Shown in pieces: positions 30,374-43,133 of a stretch of 64,000 nt of DNA; position 1 is the first letter of the stretch, and every line of letters starts with the position of its first letter. Origin of the DNA: Rhodoferax sp. (GTDB taxonomy: Bacteria; Pseudomonadota; Gammaproteobacteria; Burkholderiales; Burkholderiaceae_C). Where the stretch lies: assembly GCA_029866205.1 (NCBI GenBank), contig JARWZT010000019.1, positions 1 through 64,000 of the forward strand. Reading direction: 5' to 3'. A program made the translations under genes and the position numbers. The notes beneath the pieces were generated by a model, which did not search any database, had not been told where the DNA came from, and was given only the letters and a program-made list of their open reading frames with translations.

Positions 30374-32185
30374 TCACTTGCGCGCAGGCGGCAGGTCCGT
30401 GCAACTGCCATGGGCCACTTCCGCTGCCATGCCAATGCTTTCGCCCAGCGTGGGGTGCGGATGAATGGTTTTGCCGATGTCCACCGCGTCGGCCCCCATC
30501 TCAATGGCCAGCGCTATTTCGCCAATCATGTCGCCCGCATGCGTGCCGACCATGCCGCCGCCCAAAATCTTGCCGTGGCCGTGGGCTTCTGGGGAGTCAT
30601 CAAACAGCAGTTTGGTCACGCCTTCGTCGCGGCCATTGGCAATGGCGCGGCCAGAGGCGGTCCAGGGGAACAGGCCCTTTTTGACCTTGATGCCTTGCGC
30701 TTTGGCCTGGTCTTCGGTGAGTCCCACCCAGGCCACTTCGGGGTCGGTGTACGCCACGCTGGGGATGACGCGGGCGTTGAATGCGGCTGCGGACAGCTCT
30801 TTGTTGCCTTGCAGTTCACCGGCAATCACTTCAGCCGCTACGTGCGCCTCATGCACCGCCTTGTGCGCCAGCATGGGCTGGCCCACGATGTCGCCAATGG
30901 CAAAAATGTGGGGCACATTGGTGCGCATCTGGATATCGACGTTGATAAAGCCACGGTCGGTAACTGCCACGCCGGCCTTGTCGGCGGCAATCTTTTTGCC
31001 ATTGGGCGTGCGGCCTACCGCTTGCAACACCAGGTCGTAGACCTGGGGCGCCGGGGCCGTCCCACCGGGTTCTGCGCTTTCGAACGTGACTTCAATGCCT
31101 TCGGGCAAGGCGCGCGCGCCCACCGTTTTGGTCTTGAGCATGATGTTGTCAAAGCGCGGTGCGTTCATCTTTTGCCAGATCTTGACCAGGTCTCGGTCGG
31201 CGCCCTGCATCAGGCCGTCCATCATCTCCACCACGTCCAGGCGTGCGCCCAGGGTGCTGTAAACGGTGCCCATTTCCAGGCCGATGATGCCGCCGCCCAG
31301 AATCAGCATGCGTTTGGGCACTTCTTTGAGTTCCAGCGCGCCGGTACTGTCGACCACGCGGGGATCGTTGGGCATGAAGGGCAAGCGCACGGCTTGCGAG
31401 CCGGCGGCGATGATGCACTTCTTGAAAGCCACCACTTTCTTACTGCCGGTTTTCTCTTGGCCGTCGCCGGTGGTTTCTTCCACCTCGACGTGGTTGGCGC
31501 CCACAAAGGCGCCGTAGCCGCGCACTGTCGTGACTTTGCGCATCTTGGCCATGGCCGCCAGGCCACCGGTCAATTTACCGATGACTTTTTCTTTGTGGCC
31601 GCGCAGCTTGTCGATGTTGACCACCGGCTTGCCGAATTCCACACCCAGGTCGCCCAGGTGCGCCACTTCGTCCATGACCGCGGCGACGTGCAACAGGGCT
31701 TTGGACGGGATACAACCCACGTTCAGGCATACGCCGCCCAAGGTGGCGTAGCGCTCGACGATGACGACCTTGAGTCCCAAGTCGGCCGCCCGAAAAGCGG
31801 CCGAATAACCGCCAGGGCCAGCACCCAACACCAGCAGGTCGCACTCGATGTCGGCGCTGCCGCCAAACGACGAGGCGGCAGGCGCCGCAACGGGTACCGC
31901 CTGGGCTGGTGCCGGTGTGGCAGCGGGTGCCGCAACAGTTTCCGCACCTGCAGCTTCAAGCAGCAGCACGACGGAGCCTTCTTTAACCTTGTCGCCCAAC
32001 TTGACCTTGAGCTCCTTCACTACGCCGCCGTGACTGGAAGGAATTTCCATGGACGCCTTATCAGACTCCACGGTGATCAGGCTTTGCTCAGGCTTGATGG
32101 TGTCGCCGGGGGCGACCATCAATTCAATGACGGTGACTTCCGCGAAGTCGCCGATGTCTGGAACTTTGATTTCAATGGTGGACAT
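30374..32185 (-). CDS. lpdA: Dihydrolipoyl dehydrogenase (E3) with N-terminal lipoyl domain
   Basis: Lipoyl [11 protein letters not shown]; redox [16 protein letters not shown]-binding [13 protein letters not shown]. Confidence 0.95.
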   Translation of the reverse strand: MSTIEIKVPDIGDFAEVTVIELMVAPGDTIKPEQSLITVESDKASMEIPSSHGGVVKELKVKLGDKVKEGSVVLLLEAAGAETVAAPAATPAPAQAVPVAAPAASSFGGSADIECDLLVLGAGPGGYSAAFRAADLGLKVVIVERYATLGGVCLNVGCIPSKALLHVAAVMDEVAHLGDLGVEFGKPVVNIDKLRGHKEKVIGKLTGGLAAMAKMRKVTTVRGYGAFVGANHVEVEETTGDGQEKTGSKKVVAFKKCIIAAGSQAVRLPFMPNDPRVVDSTGALELKEVPKRMLILGGGIIGLEMGTVYSTLGARLDVVEMMDGLMQGADRDLVKIWQKMNAPRFDNIMLKTKTVGARALPEGIEVTFESAEPGGTAPAPQVYDLVLQAVGRTPNGKKIAADKAGVAVTDRGFINVDIQMRTNVPHIFAIGDIVGQPMLAHKAVHEAHVAAEVIAGELQGNKELSAAAFNARVIPSVAYTDPEVAWVGLTEDQAKAQGIKVKKGLFPWTASGRAIANGRDEGVTKLLFDDSPEAHGHGKILGGGMVGTHAGDMIGEIALAIEMGADAVDIGKTIHPHPTLGESIGMAAEVAHGSCTDLPPARK

Positions 32186-32202
32186 AAGTACCTTAAAAAG
32201 TT

Positions 32203-32360
32203 GGGGTCAGAGCACGTTTGCTGCAAATAGTGGTCTGACCCTCAAATTCACACAATCTGGGGTCAGAGCACGTTTGCTGCACAAAGTGGTCTGACCCTCA
32301 AATTCACACAAGCTGGGGTCAGAGCACGTTTGCTGCAAATAGTGGTCTGACTCCGGAGTC
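32203..32360. repeat. Three tandem 56-bp hairpin repeats (third copy partial)
   Basis: GGGGTCAG at 32203, 32259 and 32315; unit GGGGTCAGAGCACGTTTGCTGCAAATAGTGGTCTGACCC + TCAAATTCACACAA linker. Confidence 0.95.
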
Positions 32361-34040
32361 TCACAACAACACGCGGCGGAAGTCGCCCAGAATCTGGCCG
32401 AGGTACACGTTAAAGCGCGCGGCCGCGGCACCGTCGATCACGCGGTGATCCCAGGTCAAAGACAGAGGCAGTGTGAGGCGCGGCTGGAAGGCCTTGCCGT
32501 CCCAGATGGGCTCCATGGTGGAGCGGCAGACGCCCAGAATTGCCACCTCGGGTGCATTGATGATGGGCGTGAAGTAGCGCCCGCCAATGCCGCCCAAGCT
32601 GGAAATGGTGAATGTGGCGCCCGACATCTCGGCAGGGCTGAGTTTGCCGTCCCGCGCTTTTTTGGCGAGTTCGCCCATTTCCTGGCTGATCTGGAAGATG
32701 CCTTTTTTGTCGGCGTCTTTGATCACCGGCACCATCAGGCCGTTGGGCGTGTCGGCGGCAAATCCGATGTGCCAGTAGTTCTTGTAAACGATGGAGTCGC
32801 CGTCCAGGCTGCTGTTGAACTCGGGGTATTTCTTGAGCGCGGCCACGCAGGCCTTGATCAGGAACGCCAGCATGGTGACCTTCACACCGCTCTTTTCGTT
32901 TTCCTTGTTGGTCGACACACGGAAGGCTTCGAGATCGGTAATGTCGGCGTCGTCGTGGTTGGTAACGGCCGGAATCATGATGGCGTTGCGCAACAAATTG
33001 GCACCGCTGATCTTCTTGATGCGCGACATTTCCTTGCGCTCAATCGGCCCGAATTTTGCAAAGTCCACTTTGGGCCAAGGAATCAGGCCCAATTCTGAGC
33101 CACCACCGCCAGCCGCTGCCTTGGGTGCGTTGGCGATTTGGGCTTTGGTTTGGGCCGCACCGGCCATCACCGACTTGGTGAATGCCTGGACATCGCCTTG
33201 GGTGATCCGGCCTTTGGGCCCCTGCCCTTTAACCTCTTCCAATGGCACACCAAGCTCACGCGCAAACTTGCGCACCGACGGTGACGCATGGGGCAAGGCC
33301 AAGACCGAGGCACCGGGCGCGTGCGCAGGTACCGCAAGCGCAGGGGCTGCCGCGGGCGCGGTTGCAGGCGCGGGAGCAGTTGCGGGAGCGACGCTCACTG
33401 GCGCTGCAACAGCGGCCACAGCCGCGGCACCGGCAGTCACTGCGCCCAGCAGGGTGCCGACCAAATCGCCGATATTGACTTTGTCGCCCAGCTTCACCGC
33501 CAGAGACTGGACCACACCCGCCGCCGGTGCGGGGATTTCCATGGACGCTTTGTCCGACTCCACCGTGATCAGGCTTTGCTCCGCAGCCACAGCATCGCCG
33601 GGTTTGACGAGGATCTCAATCACGGTCACGTCTTTGAAATCGCCGATGTCCGGCACACGCATTTCCATGACGGCGGAAGCGGCCGGAGCTGAGGCCGGGG
33701 CGGGAGCTGGGGCGGACACTGGCGCAGCGACAGCTGCGGGAGCGGCCACACTCGCAGCTGCGGCGGCAGGTGCAGCCGCGGGTGCTGGGGCAGCCGCTGC
33801 GCCTGCCGTCTCCAGCATCAAAACCAAGGAGCCTTGCTTGACCTTGTCGCCCAGTGCAACCTTGATTTCTTTGACCACGCCCGCAGACGAGGACGGGATT
33901 TCCATGGAAGCCTTGTCCGACTCCACCGTAATCAGGCTTTGTTCGGCGCGCACGGTGTCGCCTACTTTGACCATGAGTTCGATCACGGTCACTTCATCAA
34001 AATCCCCAATGTCGGGGACGTGGATCTCAATCGTTGCCAT
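32361..34040 (-). CDS. aceF: Dihydrolipoyllysine-residue acetyltransferase (E2), two lipoyl domains
   Basis: Two [10 protein letters not shown] lipoyl sites, Ala/Pro linkers, catalytic LPLSLTWDHRVIDGAAAARF. Confidence 0.95.
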   Translation of the reverse strand: MATIEIHVPDIGDFDEVTVIELMVKVGDTVRAEQSLITVESDKASMEIPSSSAGVVKEIKVALGDKVKQGSLVLMLETAGAAAAPAPAAAPAAAAASVAAPAAVAAPVSAPAPAPASAPAASAVMEMRVPDIGDFKDVTVIEILVKPGDAVAAEQSLITVESDKASMEIPAPAAGVVQSLAVKLGDKVNIGDLVGTLLGAVTAGAAAVAAVAAPVSVAPATAPAPATAPAAAPALAVPAHAPGASVLALPHASPSVRKFARELGVPLEEVKGQGPKGRITQGDVQAFTKSVMAGAAQTKAQIANAPKAAAGGGGSELGLIPWPKVDFAKFGPIERKEMSRIKKISGANLLRNAIMIPAVTNHDDADITDLEAFRVSTNKENEKSGVKVTMLAFLIKACVAALKKYPEFNSSLDGDSIVYKNYWHIGFAADTPNGLMVPVIKDADKKGIFQISQEMGELAKKARDGKLSPAEMSGATFTISSLGGIGGRYFTPIINAPEVAILGVCRSTMEPIWDGKAFQPRLTLPLSLTWDHRVIDGAAAARFNVYLGQILGDFRRVLL

Positions 34041-34060
34041 TGTTGTGTCTCCGTGGGGTA

Positions 34061-36796
<2,736 letters not shown>

Positions 36797-36864
36797 GTCG
36801 CGCCTCATGGTTTTGTTGTTGGTTGCTAACTGTAGCCGGTCGCAAGTTTCTCACATTTTTTTCT

Positions 36865-36905
36865 AAATTTCAAATAATGCTTTTGAATTTTGTAATATGA
36901 AATTT
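36865..36905. promoter_or_regulatory. AT-rich dyad cluster in the aceE / histidine kinase divergent intergenic region
   Basis: AAATTTCAAA-TAATGCT-TTTGAATTTT followed by TGAAATTT. Confidence 0.45.
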
Positions 36906-36956
36906 ATTAGCGATCAACAAACCATCGCCCACGCGGGCGCCCCCTACACTTGAGGG

Positions 36957-39446
36957 ATGCCAATAGCCGACCTTATTTCCATGCCAGCGCGACTGAAGAT
37001 TCCAGCAGTTATCCGCGCCCGCGCGTGGTGGCAGCGTCTGGCGCCGCACCGCCAGGACTGGGTTGCCATGCTGGCCCCGCTGGCGGCGGTGGCGCTCTTC
37101 ATGGCGGCCATCGTGGCTGCATTGGGCTACCTGCAGTTCGAAGAACTCGACCGCGAACAACAGGCGGTGCAACGCGACGTGGAATACACCCAGCAGCGTC
37201 TGCGTCTGCGTTTGCTGGAACGTCAGGAGCAACTCTCCCGAATTGCCCGCGAACTCTCCAACCACGAGCTCAATGCCGAGGGCTTTCGCATCCGCGTCGC
37301 CACCCTGCTTAATCAATACCCGGAGTTGCAGGGCGCTGCCTGGCTGGATGACAAAAAACGGGTGCAAAGCAGCGTTGGGTCAACGGCGACCTGGATGTTT
37401 CAAAGCCATCCGAACAGCGGCCTGAGCCTGCAGGTCGATGGCGAAGCGGGCTTCAAGCGGGCCCGGGACATGCGCCAAACCGTCTATCTGCAGCGCACCA
37501 AGGACGGCGACTATGCGCCACTGATGCAACTTTTTATTCCCGTAACCAGCGAGGGGCGATTCGCCGGTGTGTTGCTGGCAGAGTTTTCAATTGACGGCCT
37601 GTATCGCTATGGTGTGCCTAGCGAGGTCTCCGCGCGCTACGCCGTGTCGATTCAGGACGCCAAAGGCGCCGTGCTGGCCGGCGTGGGACTGCCGCTCAAA
37701 GGTGGCACTGTCCAAATGCCCTGGCGTAGGAAGGCCAACACCTACTCCATGCCCATCTCCCCGGTCGGCGTAGACCTGGTGATCCGCGCAGAGGCCTACC
37801 GCGCATCGCCCGGTTTGATCGGCAGCGGCTTGTTTTGGCTGGTCAGCGCGCTGAGCCTGATGACCACCTGGATGCTGGTGGCCAATTGGCGCCATACCCG
37901 CAAGCGGCTGCAGGCCCAGCAAGCCTTGTTGTCAGAAACCAATTTTCGCCGCGCCATGGAAAACTCCATGCTGACCGGCATGCGGGCCATGGACTTGCAA
38001 GGACGAATCACCTACGTCAACGCCGCGTTTTGCATGATGACCGGCTGGAGTGAGTCTGAACTGGTGGGGCGCACGGCCCCCTTCCCCTACTGGCCTGAAA
38101 GCGATCGCGAGCAGCTGACCGCACTTTTGGACCAGGAGCTCTCAGGCAAAACAAACCAGGGTGGAATCCAGGTGCGCGTCAAACGACGTGACGGCGTACT
38201 TTTTGACGCCCGGCTCTATGTCGCCCCCTTGATCGACGCCATGGGTGCACAAACCGGCTGGGTCACCTCCATGACCGATATCACCGAGCCCAACCGGGTT
38301 CGGGAGCAACTTTCGGCCTCACATTTGCGGTTTACCACCGTGCTTGAAGCGCTGGACGCTTCCATTTCGGTGGCGCCATTGGGCAGTGACGAGCTGGTTT
38401 TTGCCAACAAGCTGTACCGCCAATGGTTTGGCACACAAGCCGGCGGCCATCTGCAATTGGTGGCTGAGGCGGGCATGCCGCAAACCAAAACCAGCCACGA
38501 GCCTTCCGACGATGTGGACCTTTTTGCGGGTTTCCCCCTGAGCGACCTGCCCGAGAGCGACACGGAAAGTGCTGAACTCTTTATTGCAGCGCTTGGCAAA
38601 TGGCTTGAAGTCCGTACCCGCTACCTCAGCTGGGTCGACGGCCGCCTGGCGCAAATGGTGATTGCCACCGACATCACGAGCCGGCGCATGGGCGAAGAAT
38701 TGGCGGCCACCCAAGCGGAAAAAGCCCAAACCGCAAGCCGCATGATCACCATGGGCGAAATGGCGTCCAGCGTGGCGCACGAACTCAACCAACCCCTGAC
38801 CGCCATCAACAACTACTGCAATGGCATGGTGTCACGGATCAAAGACCAGCAAATCTCGCAAGACGAATTGCTCGGAGCACTAGAGAAAACCGCCAAGCAA
38901 GCGCAGCGTGCCGGAAACATCATTCAGCGCATACGCAGTTTCGTGAAACGCAGCGAGCCCAACCGCACCCAGTCCGACGTGGAAACTATGGTGAATGAGT
39001 CCCTGGAGCTGGCAGAAATTGAGCTGCGGCGCTTCAATGTGCGCCTGATTCGCCATGTTGCCAGCGACTTGCCGCCCTTGATGGTCGACCGGATTCTGGT
39101 GGAGCAGGTGCTGGTCAACCTGCTGCGCAATGCCGCCGAATCTGTCGACGCGGCCCAAAGGCAGGCCCCGGAACGCAGCGTCGAGTTGCGTGTGACGAGC
39201 AGCTTTTTTGAAGGAAAGAAAGGCGTCGAGTTTTCGGTGCAGGACAGCGGCAATGGCATTGCACCTGAAGTCATGTCGCGCCTCTATGAGGCGTTTTACT
39301 CCACCAAAGCCGACGGCATGGGGATTGGATTGAGCCTTTGCCGCTCCATTGTCGAGTCGCACCGGGGGCGAATGACGGCCGAGAACCTCTACAATGGAAC
39401 CGCAGTTTCCGGGTGCAGATTCTTGTTCTGGTTACCTTTGGTCTGA
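36957..39446 (+). CDS. PAS-domain sensor histidine kinase (FixL/DctB-like)
   Basis: TM-extracytoplasmic-TM N-terminus, PAS, MGEMASSVAHELNQPLTAINNYCNG H-box, ATPase GMGIGLSLCRSIVESHRG. Confidence 0.92.
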   Translation: MPIADLISMPARLKIPAVIRARAWWQRLAPHRQDWVAMLAPLAAVALFMAAIVAALGYLQFEELDREQQAVQRDVEYTQQRLRLRLLERQEQLSRIARELSNHELNAEGFRIRVATLLNQYPELQGAAWLDDKKRVQSSVGSTATWMFQSHPNSGLSLQVDGEAGFKRARDMRQTVYLQRTKDGDYAPLMQLFIPVTSEGRFAGVLLAEFSIDGLYRYGVPSEVSARYAVSIQDAKGAVLAGVGLPLKGGTVQMPWRRKANTYSMPISPVGVDLVIRAEAYRASPGLIGSGLFWLVSALSLMTTWMLVANWRHTRKRLQAQQALLSETNFRRAMENSMLTGMRAMDLQGRITYVNAAFCMMTGWSESELVGRTAPFPYWPESDREQLTALLDQELSGKTNQGGIQVRVKRRDGVLFDARLYVAPLIDAMGAQTGWVTSMTDITEPNRVREQLSASHLRFTTVLEALDASISVAPLGSDELVFANKLYRQWFGTQAGGHLQLVAEAGMPQTKTSHEPSDDVDLFAGFPLSDLPESDTESAELFIAALGKWLEVRTRYLSWVDGRLAQMVIATDITSRRMGEELAATQAEKAQTASRMITMGEMASSVAHELNQPLTAINNYCNGMVSRIKDQQISQDELLGALEKTAKQAQRAGNIIQRIRSFVKRSEPNRTQSDVETMVNESLELAEIELRRFNVRLIRHVASDLPPLMVDRILVEQVLVNLLRNAAESVDAAQRQAPERSVELRVTSSFFEGKKGVEFSVQDSGNGIAPEVMSRLYEAFYSTKADGMGIGLSLCRSIVESHRGRMTAENLYNGTAVSGCRFLFWLPLV

Positions 39447-39504
39447 CAAGGCTTGTCGGCCAACGCCATGCTGCAAATAATTATTTTCTGACTTGGACGC
39501 ACTC

Positions 39505-40131
39505 ATGAGCTTGATCCCGAAAAAAGGCACGGTCTACGTGGTCGACGATGACGAAGCCGTGCGCGACTCGCTGCAATGGCTTCTGGAAGGCAAAGGTTAC
39601 CGCGTTCGCTGCTTTGACTCGGCGGAGTCCTTTCTGAGCCGCTACGACGCGCGCGAGGTCGCCTGCCTGATCGTCGATATTCGCATGGGCGGCATGACCG
39701 GTTTGGAACTGCAGTCCCGTCTGATAGAGATCCGCTCGCCGCTGCCCATCGTGTTCATTACCGGCCACGGGGACGTGCCCATGGCGGTCGACACCATGAA
39801 AAAAGGCGCAATGGACTTCATACAAAAGCCCTTCAATGAAGCCGAGCTCGTGCCCTTGGTTGAGAAAATGCTGGAGCACGCCAAAGAGACCTTTGCGGGG
39901 TCTCAGCTCGCCGCCAGCCGGGAAACATTGCTCGCCAAGCTCACGCTTCGGGAGTCCCAAGTCTTGGAACGTATCGTGGCAGGACGCCTGAACAAGCAAA
40001 TTGCTGACGATTTGGGCATCAGCATCAAAACGGTCGAAGCGCATCGCGCCAACATCATGGAAAAGCTAAGTGCCAACACCGTGGCCGACCTGCTCAAAAT
40101 TGCTTTGGGCCAAACCGCCGCCAAAGCCTGA
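39505..40131 (+). CDS. FixJ-family response regulator (REC + LuxR HTH)
   Basis: VYVVDDDEAVRDSLQWLLE, LIVDIRMGGMTGLEL, LTLRESQVLERIVAGRLNKQIADDLGISIKTVEAHRANIMEKL. Confidence 0.94.
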   Translation: MSLIPKKGTVYVVDDDEAVRDSLQWLLEGKGYRVRCFDSAESFLSRYDAREVACLIVDIRMGGMTGLELQSRLIEIRSPLPIVFITGHGDVPMAVDTMKKGAMDFIQKPFNEAELVPLVEKMLEHAKETFAGSQLAASRETLLAKLTLRESQVLERIVAGRLNKQIADDLGISIKTVEAHRANIMEKLSANTVADLLKIALGQTAAKA

Positions 40132-40188
40132 TCTGAGAGGCGCAAGCCCGATTCCATTGACCGAAACGCACCGCACTCGCTCTGACCC

Positions 40189-41058
40189 ATGAACCCACTT
40201 GCTACCGCACATCCCGCTGCCATCATTGACGGCGTAGCCCTGTCTGCACAACTCCGCGAAGACGTCACCCGCCGTACACTGGCGCTCAAAGCCCGTGGGG
40301 TTACGCCGGGATTGGCCGTGCTGCTGGTGGGGGACAACCCCGCCTCCCAGGTCTACGTACGCAACAAGGTCAAGGCCTGTGCGGACTCGGGACTGCACTC
40401 GGTGCTGGAACGCCATGATGCCGATATGACCGAGGCGGCTTTACTGGCGCGCATTGACGCCCTGAACAAAGACTCCAGCATCCATGGCATTCTGGTGCAA
40501 CTTCCTGTGCCGGCACACATTGACGCCAACAAGGTGATCGAGGCGATTTCTCCGGCCAAAGACGTCGACGGTTTTCACATCTCCAGCGCGGGCGCGCTGA
40601 TGGTGGGCCAGCCCGGATTTTTGCCCTGCACCCCCTATGGGTGCATGAAAATGCTCGAATCCATTGGCTATGACCTGCGTGGCAAACACGCCGTGGTGAT
40701 TGGCCGCAGCAACATCGTGGGCAAACCCATGGCCATGCTGCTGCTGCAAAAAAACGCGACGGTGACGATCTGCCACAGCGCGACCAAAGACCTCAAGGCC
40801 CTGACCCTGCAGGCTGACGTGATCGTCGCGGCCGTGGGCAAACGCAACGTGCTGACCGCCGACATGGTCAAGCCGGGAGCCGTCGTCATTGACGTAGGCA
40901 TGAACCGCAATCCTGAAGGCAAACTCTGTGGTGATGTCGACTACGAAGGCGTACGGCAAGTCGCCAGCCACATCACGCCCGTGCCCGGCGGCGTGGGCCC
41001 GATGACGATCACCATGCTGCTGGTCAACACACTGGAATCCGCAGAGCGTAGCCTATGA
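40189..41058 (+). CDS. folD: Bifunctional methylenetetrahydrofolate dehydrogenase/cyclohydrolase
   Basis: [56 protein letters not shown]. Confidence 0.96.
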   Translation: MNPLATAHPAAIIDGVALSAQLREDVTRRTLALKARGVTPGLAVLLVGDNPASQVYVRNKVKACADSGLHSVLERHDADMTEAALLARIDALNKDSSIHGILVQLPVPAHIDANKVIEAISPAKDVDGFHISSAGALMVGQPGFLPCTPYGCMKMLESIGYDLRGKHAVVIGRSNIVGKPMAMLLLQKNATVTICHSATKDLKALTLQADVIVAAVGKRNVLTADMVKPGAVVIDVGMNRNPEGKLCGDVDYEGVRQVASHITPVPGGVGPMTITMLLVNTLESAERSL

Positions 41059-43118
41059 ACCCCCTCTTGCTGGCCTCCGACACGCCGTTCTTTGACCAGA
41101 TCCGGCCAGAGCACGTGGCTCCGGCCATAGAACAGCTGTTGGCCCAGGCACAGACTGCGCTGGACACGGTAACCGCCGCTGACTTTCCGGCCGAATGGAC
41201 CGCCATGGCCACCACGCTGGATGCCGCCAACGAAAGGCTCAGCATGGCGTGGGGCGCGGTCAGCCATCTCAACAGCGTTGCCGACAGCCCTGAGCTGCGT
41301 GCCGCTTACAACGCCGCGTTGCCCCAGGTCACCGAGTTCTGGACGCGTCTGGGTGCTGACGAGCGGCTCTACGCCAAATACAAGGCCATGGACCCGCAGC
41401 GCTTGACCACCGAGCAACGCCAAGCCCACAAAAATGCAGTGCGCAATTTTGTGCTGGGCGGCGCAGAACTGCAGGGCGATGCGCGCACGCGCTTTGCCGA
41501 GATCCAGGAACGCATGGCAGAACTGAGCCAAAAGTTCAGCGAAAACACGCTGGATGCCACGGACGCCTACTTTTACTTTGCCACCGCCGAGGAAATGGCG
41601 GGAGTCCCCGAAGATGTGACCCAAGCCGCGCGTACCGCCGCCGTGGTGGACGGCAAAGAAGGCTTCAAACTCAGCCTCAAAATGCCGTGTTATCTGCCGG
41701 TGATGCAGTTCGCCACCAGCAGCGCTCTGCGTGCCACGCTGTACCGGGCCTATGCGACGCGCGCCTCACTGGAGGCTGCGCCTGACGCGCAGCATTTTGA
41801 CAACGCGCCCGTGATGCGCGAAATACTGGCACTGCGCCACGAAGAAGCCCAACTGCTCGGCTTCGCCAACTTTGGGGAGCTGTCGGTAGCGCCCAAAATG
41901 GCGGATTCACCCGCTGCCGTGATTGCCTTTTTGCGCGATCTGGCTCAGCGTGCCCGCCCGTATGCAGAGCGCGACGTGGCGGAGTTGCGCGCTTTTGCCG
42001 CCCAACATCTGAACTTGCCAGACCCGCAGGCCTGGGACTGGCCCTTCATTGGTGAAAAGCTCAAGGAAGTCCGCTACGCCTTCAGCGAGCAGGAAGTCAA
42101 ACAGTATTTCACCCTGCCCAAGGTGCTGACCGGTTTGTTCAAAATTGTGGAAAACCTGTTTGACGTGGTGATTGCCAGCGACACCGCCCCGGTTTGGAAT
42201 GAGGGAGTGCACTTCTACCGCATTGAGCGGCAGACGCCGACCGGCCGCGTACTGATTGGACAGTTTTACCTGGACCCGAGTGCGCGCAGCGGAAAGCGTG
42301 GCGGCGCATGGATGGACGATGTGCGCACCCGCTGGCTGCGCCCGGACACGGGCGCACTGCAAACGCCCATTGCCCACCTGGTGTGCAACTTTGCTGAAGG
42401 CAGCGAGACCGATGGCGTGCGCAAGCCCGCGCTGCTGTCGCACGACGACGTCACCACCCTCTTCCATGAGTTTGGCCATGGTCTGCACCACCTGCTCACG
42501 CAAGTCAACGAGCGCGACGTGGCGGGTATCAGCGGCGTGGAATGGGACGCGGTGGAGCTGCCCAGCCAGTTCATGGAAAACTTCTGCTGGGAATGGAATG
42601 TGATTGCTCACATGACCGCCCACGTGGACACCGGTGCTCCCTTGCCGCGTGCACTGTTTGACAAGATGCTGGCGGCGCGCAATTTTCAGAGCGGGATGCA
42701 AACCTTGCGGCAGATTGAGTTTTCGCTGTTCGACATGCTGCTGCACTCCGGGCACGCGCCCACCGACGACCTGATGGCGCTGCTGCAACAGGTGCGCGAC
42801 GAGGTGGCGGTGCTGCCCAGTCCGGCCTTTAGCCGCAGCATCAACACGTTCAGCCACATTTTTGCTGGTGGCTATGCCGCCGGCTACTACAGCTACAAGT
42901 GGGCCGAGGTGCTCAGCGCCGATGCCTACGCTGCGTTTGAAGAATCGGCCTTGGCAAGCGGCGAACCCAGCCCAGCCACCGGCAAAAAATACCTGCAAAG
43001 CATTCTGGAAGCCGGCGGCAGCCGCCCCGCCATGGAGTCCTTCAAGGCGTTTCGAGGCCGCGAGCCGACGCTGGACGCATTGCTACGCCACCAGGGGATG
43101 GCAGAAGCGCAGCACTGA
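41055..43118 (+). CDS. prlC: M3 family oligopeptidase A-like metallopeptidase
   Basis: [13 protein letters not shown] zinc motif; ATGA overlap with folD. Confidence 0.93.
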   Translation: MNPLLLASDTPFFDQIRPEHVAPAIEQLLAQAQTALDTVTAADFPAEWTAMATTLDAANERLSMAWGAVSHLNSVADSPELRAAYNAALPQVTEFWTRLGADERLYAKYKAMDPQRLTTEQRQAHKNAVRNFVLGGAELQGDARTRFAEIQERMAELSQKFSENTLDATDAYFYFATAEEMAGVPEDVTQAARTAAVVDGKEGFKLSLKMPCYLPVMQFATSSALRATLYRAYATRASLEAAPDAQHFDNAPVMREILALRHEEAQLLGFANFGELSVAPKMADSPAAVIAFLRDLAQRARPYAERDVAELRAFAAQHLNLPDPQAWDWPFIGEKLKEVRYAFSEQEVKQYFTLPKVLTGLFKIVENLFDVVIASDTAPVWNEGVHFYRIERQTPTGRVLIGQFYLDPSARSGKRGGAWMDDVRTRWLRPDTGALQTPIAHLVCNFAEGSETDGVRKPALLSHDDVTTLFHEFGHGLHHLLTQVNERDVAGISGVEWDAVELPSQFMENFCWEWNVIAHMTAHVDTGAPLPRALFDKMLAARNFQSGMQTLRQIEFSLFDMLLHSGHAPTDDLMALLQQVRDEVAVLPSPAFSRSINTFSHIFAGGYAAGYYSYKWAEVLSADAYAAFEESALASGEPSPATGKKYLQSILEAGGSRPAMESFKAFRGREPTLDALLRHQGMAEAQH

Positions 43119-43133
43119 CGGGACTTTGCACCG

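Noticed and set aside
30410-32230. 606-aa plus-strand ORF opposite lpdA, and similar long opposite-strand ORFs (2239-3519, 5629-7017, 19416-21002, 43827-45329, 48348-49790, 53436-54875)
   Set aside because: Each is antisense to a clearly recognisable conserved gene, His/Gly/Arg-rich and without family motifs; typical artefact of high-GC codon usage
32203-32360. Possible CRISPR array
   Set aside because: Only three units with near-identical sequence including the linkers; no unique spacers, no cas genes
32207-32431. 74-aa minus-strand ORF over the repeats
   Set aside because: Translation of the 56-bp repeats (period not a multiple of 3) running into aceF; no independent support
33242-33692. 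Plus-strand ORFs over the aceF linker region
   Set aside because: Antisense to Ala/Pro-rich linkers of E2; low complexity
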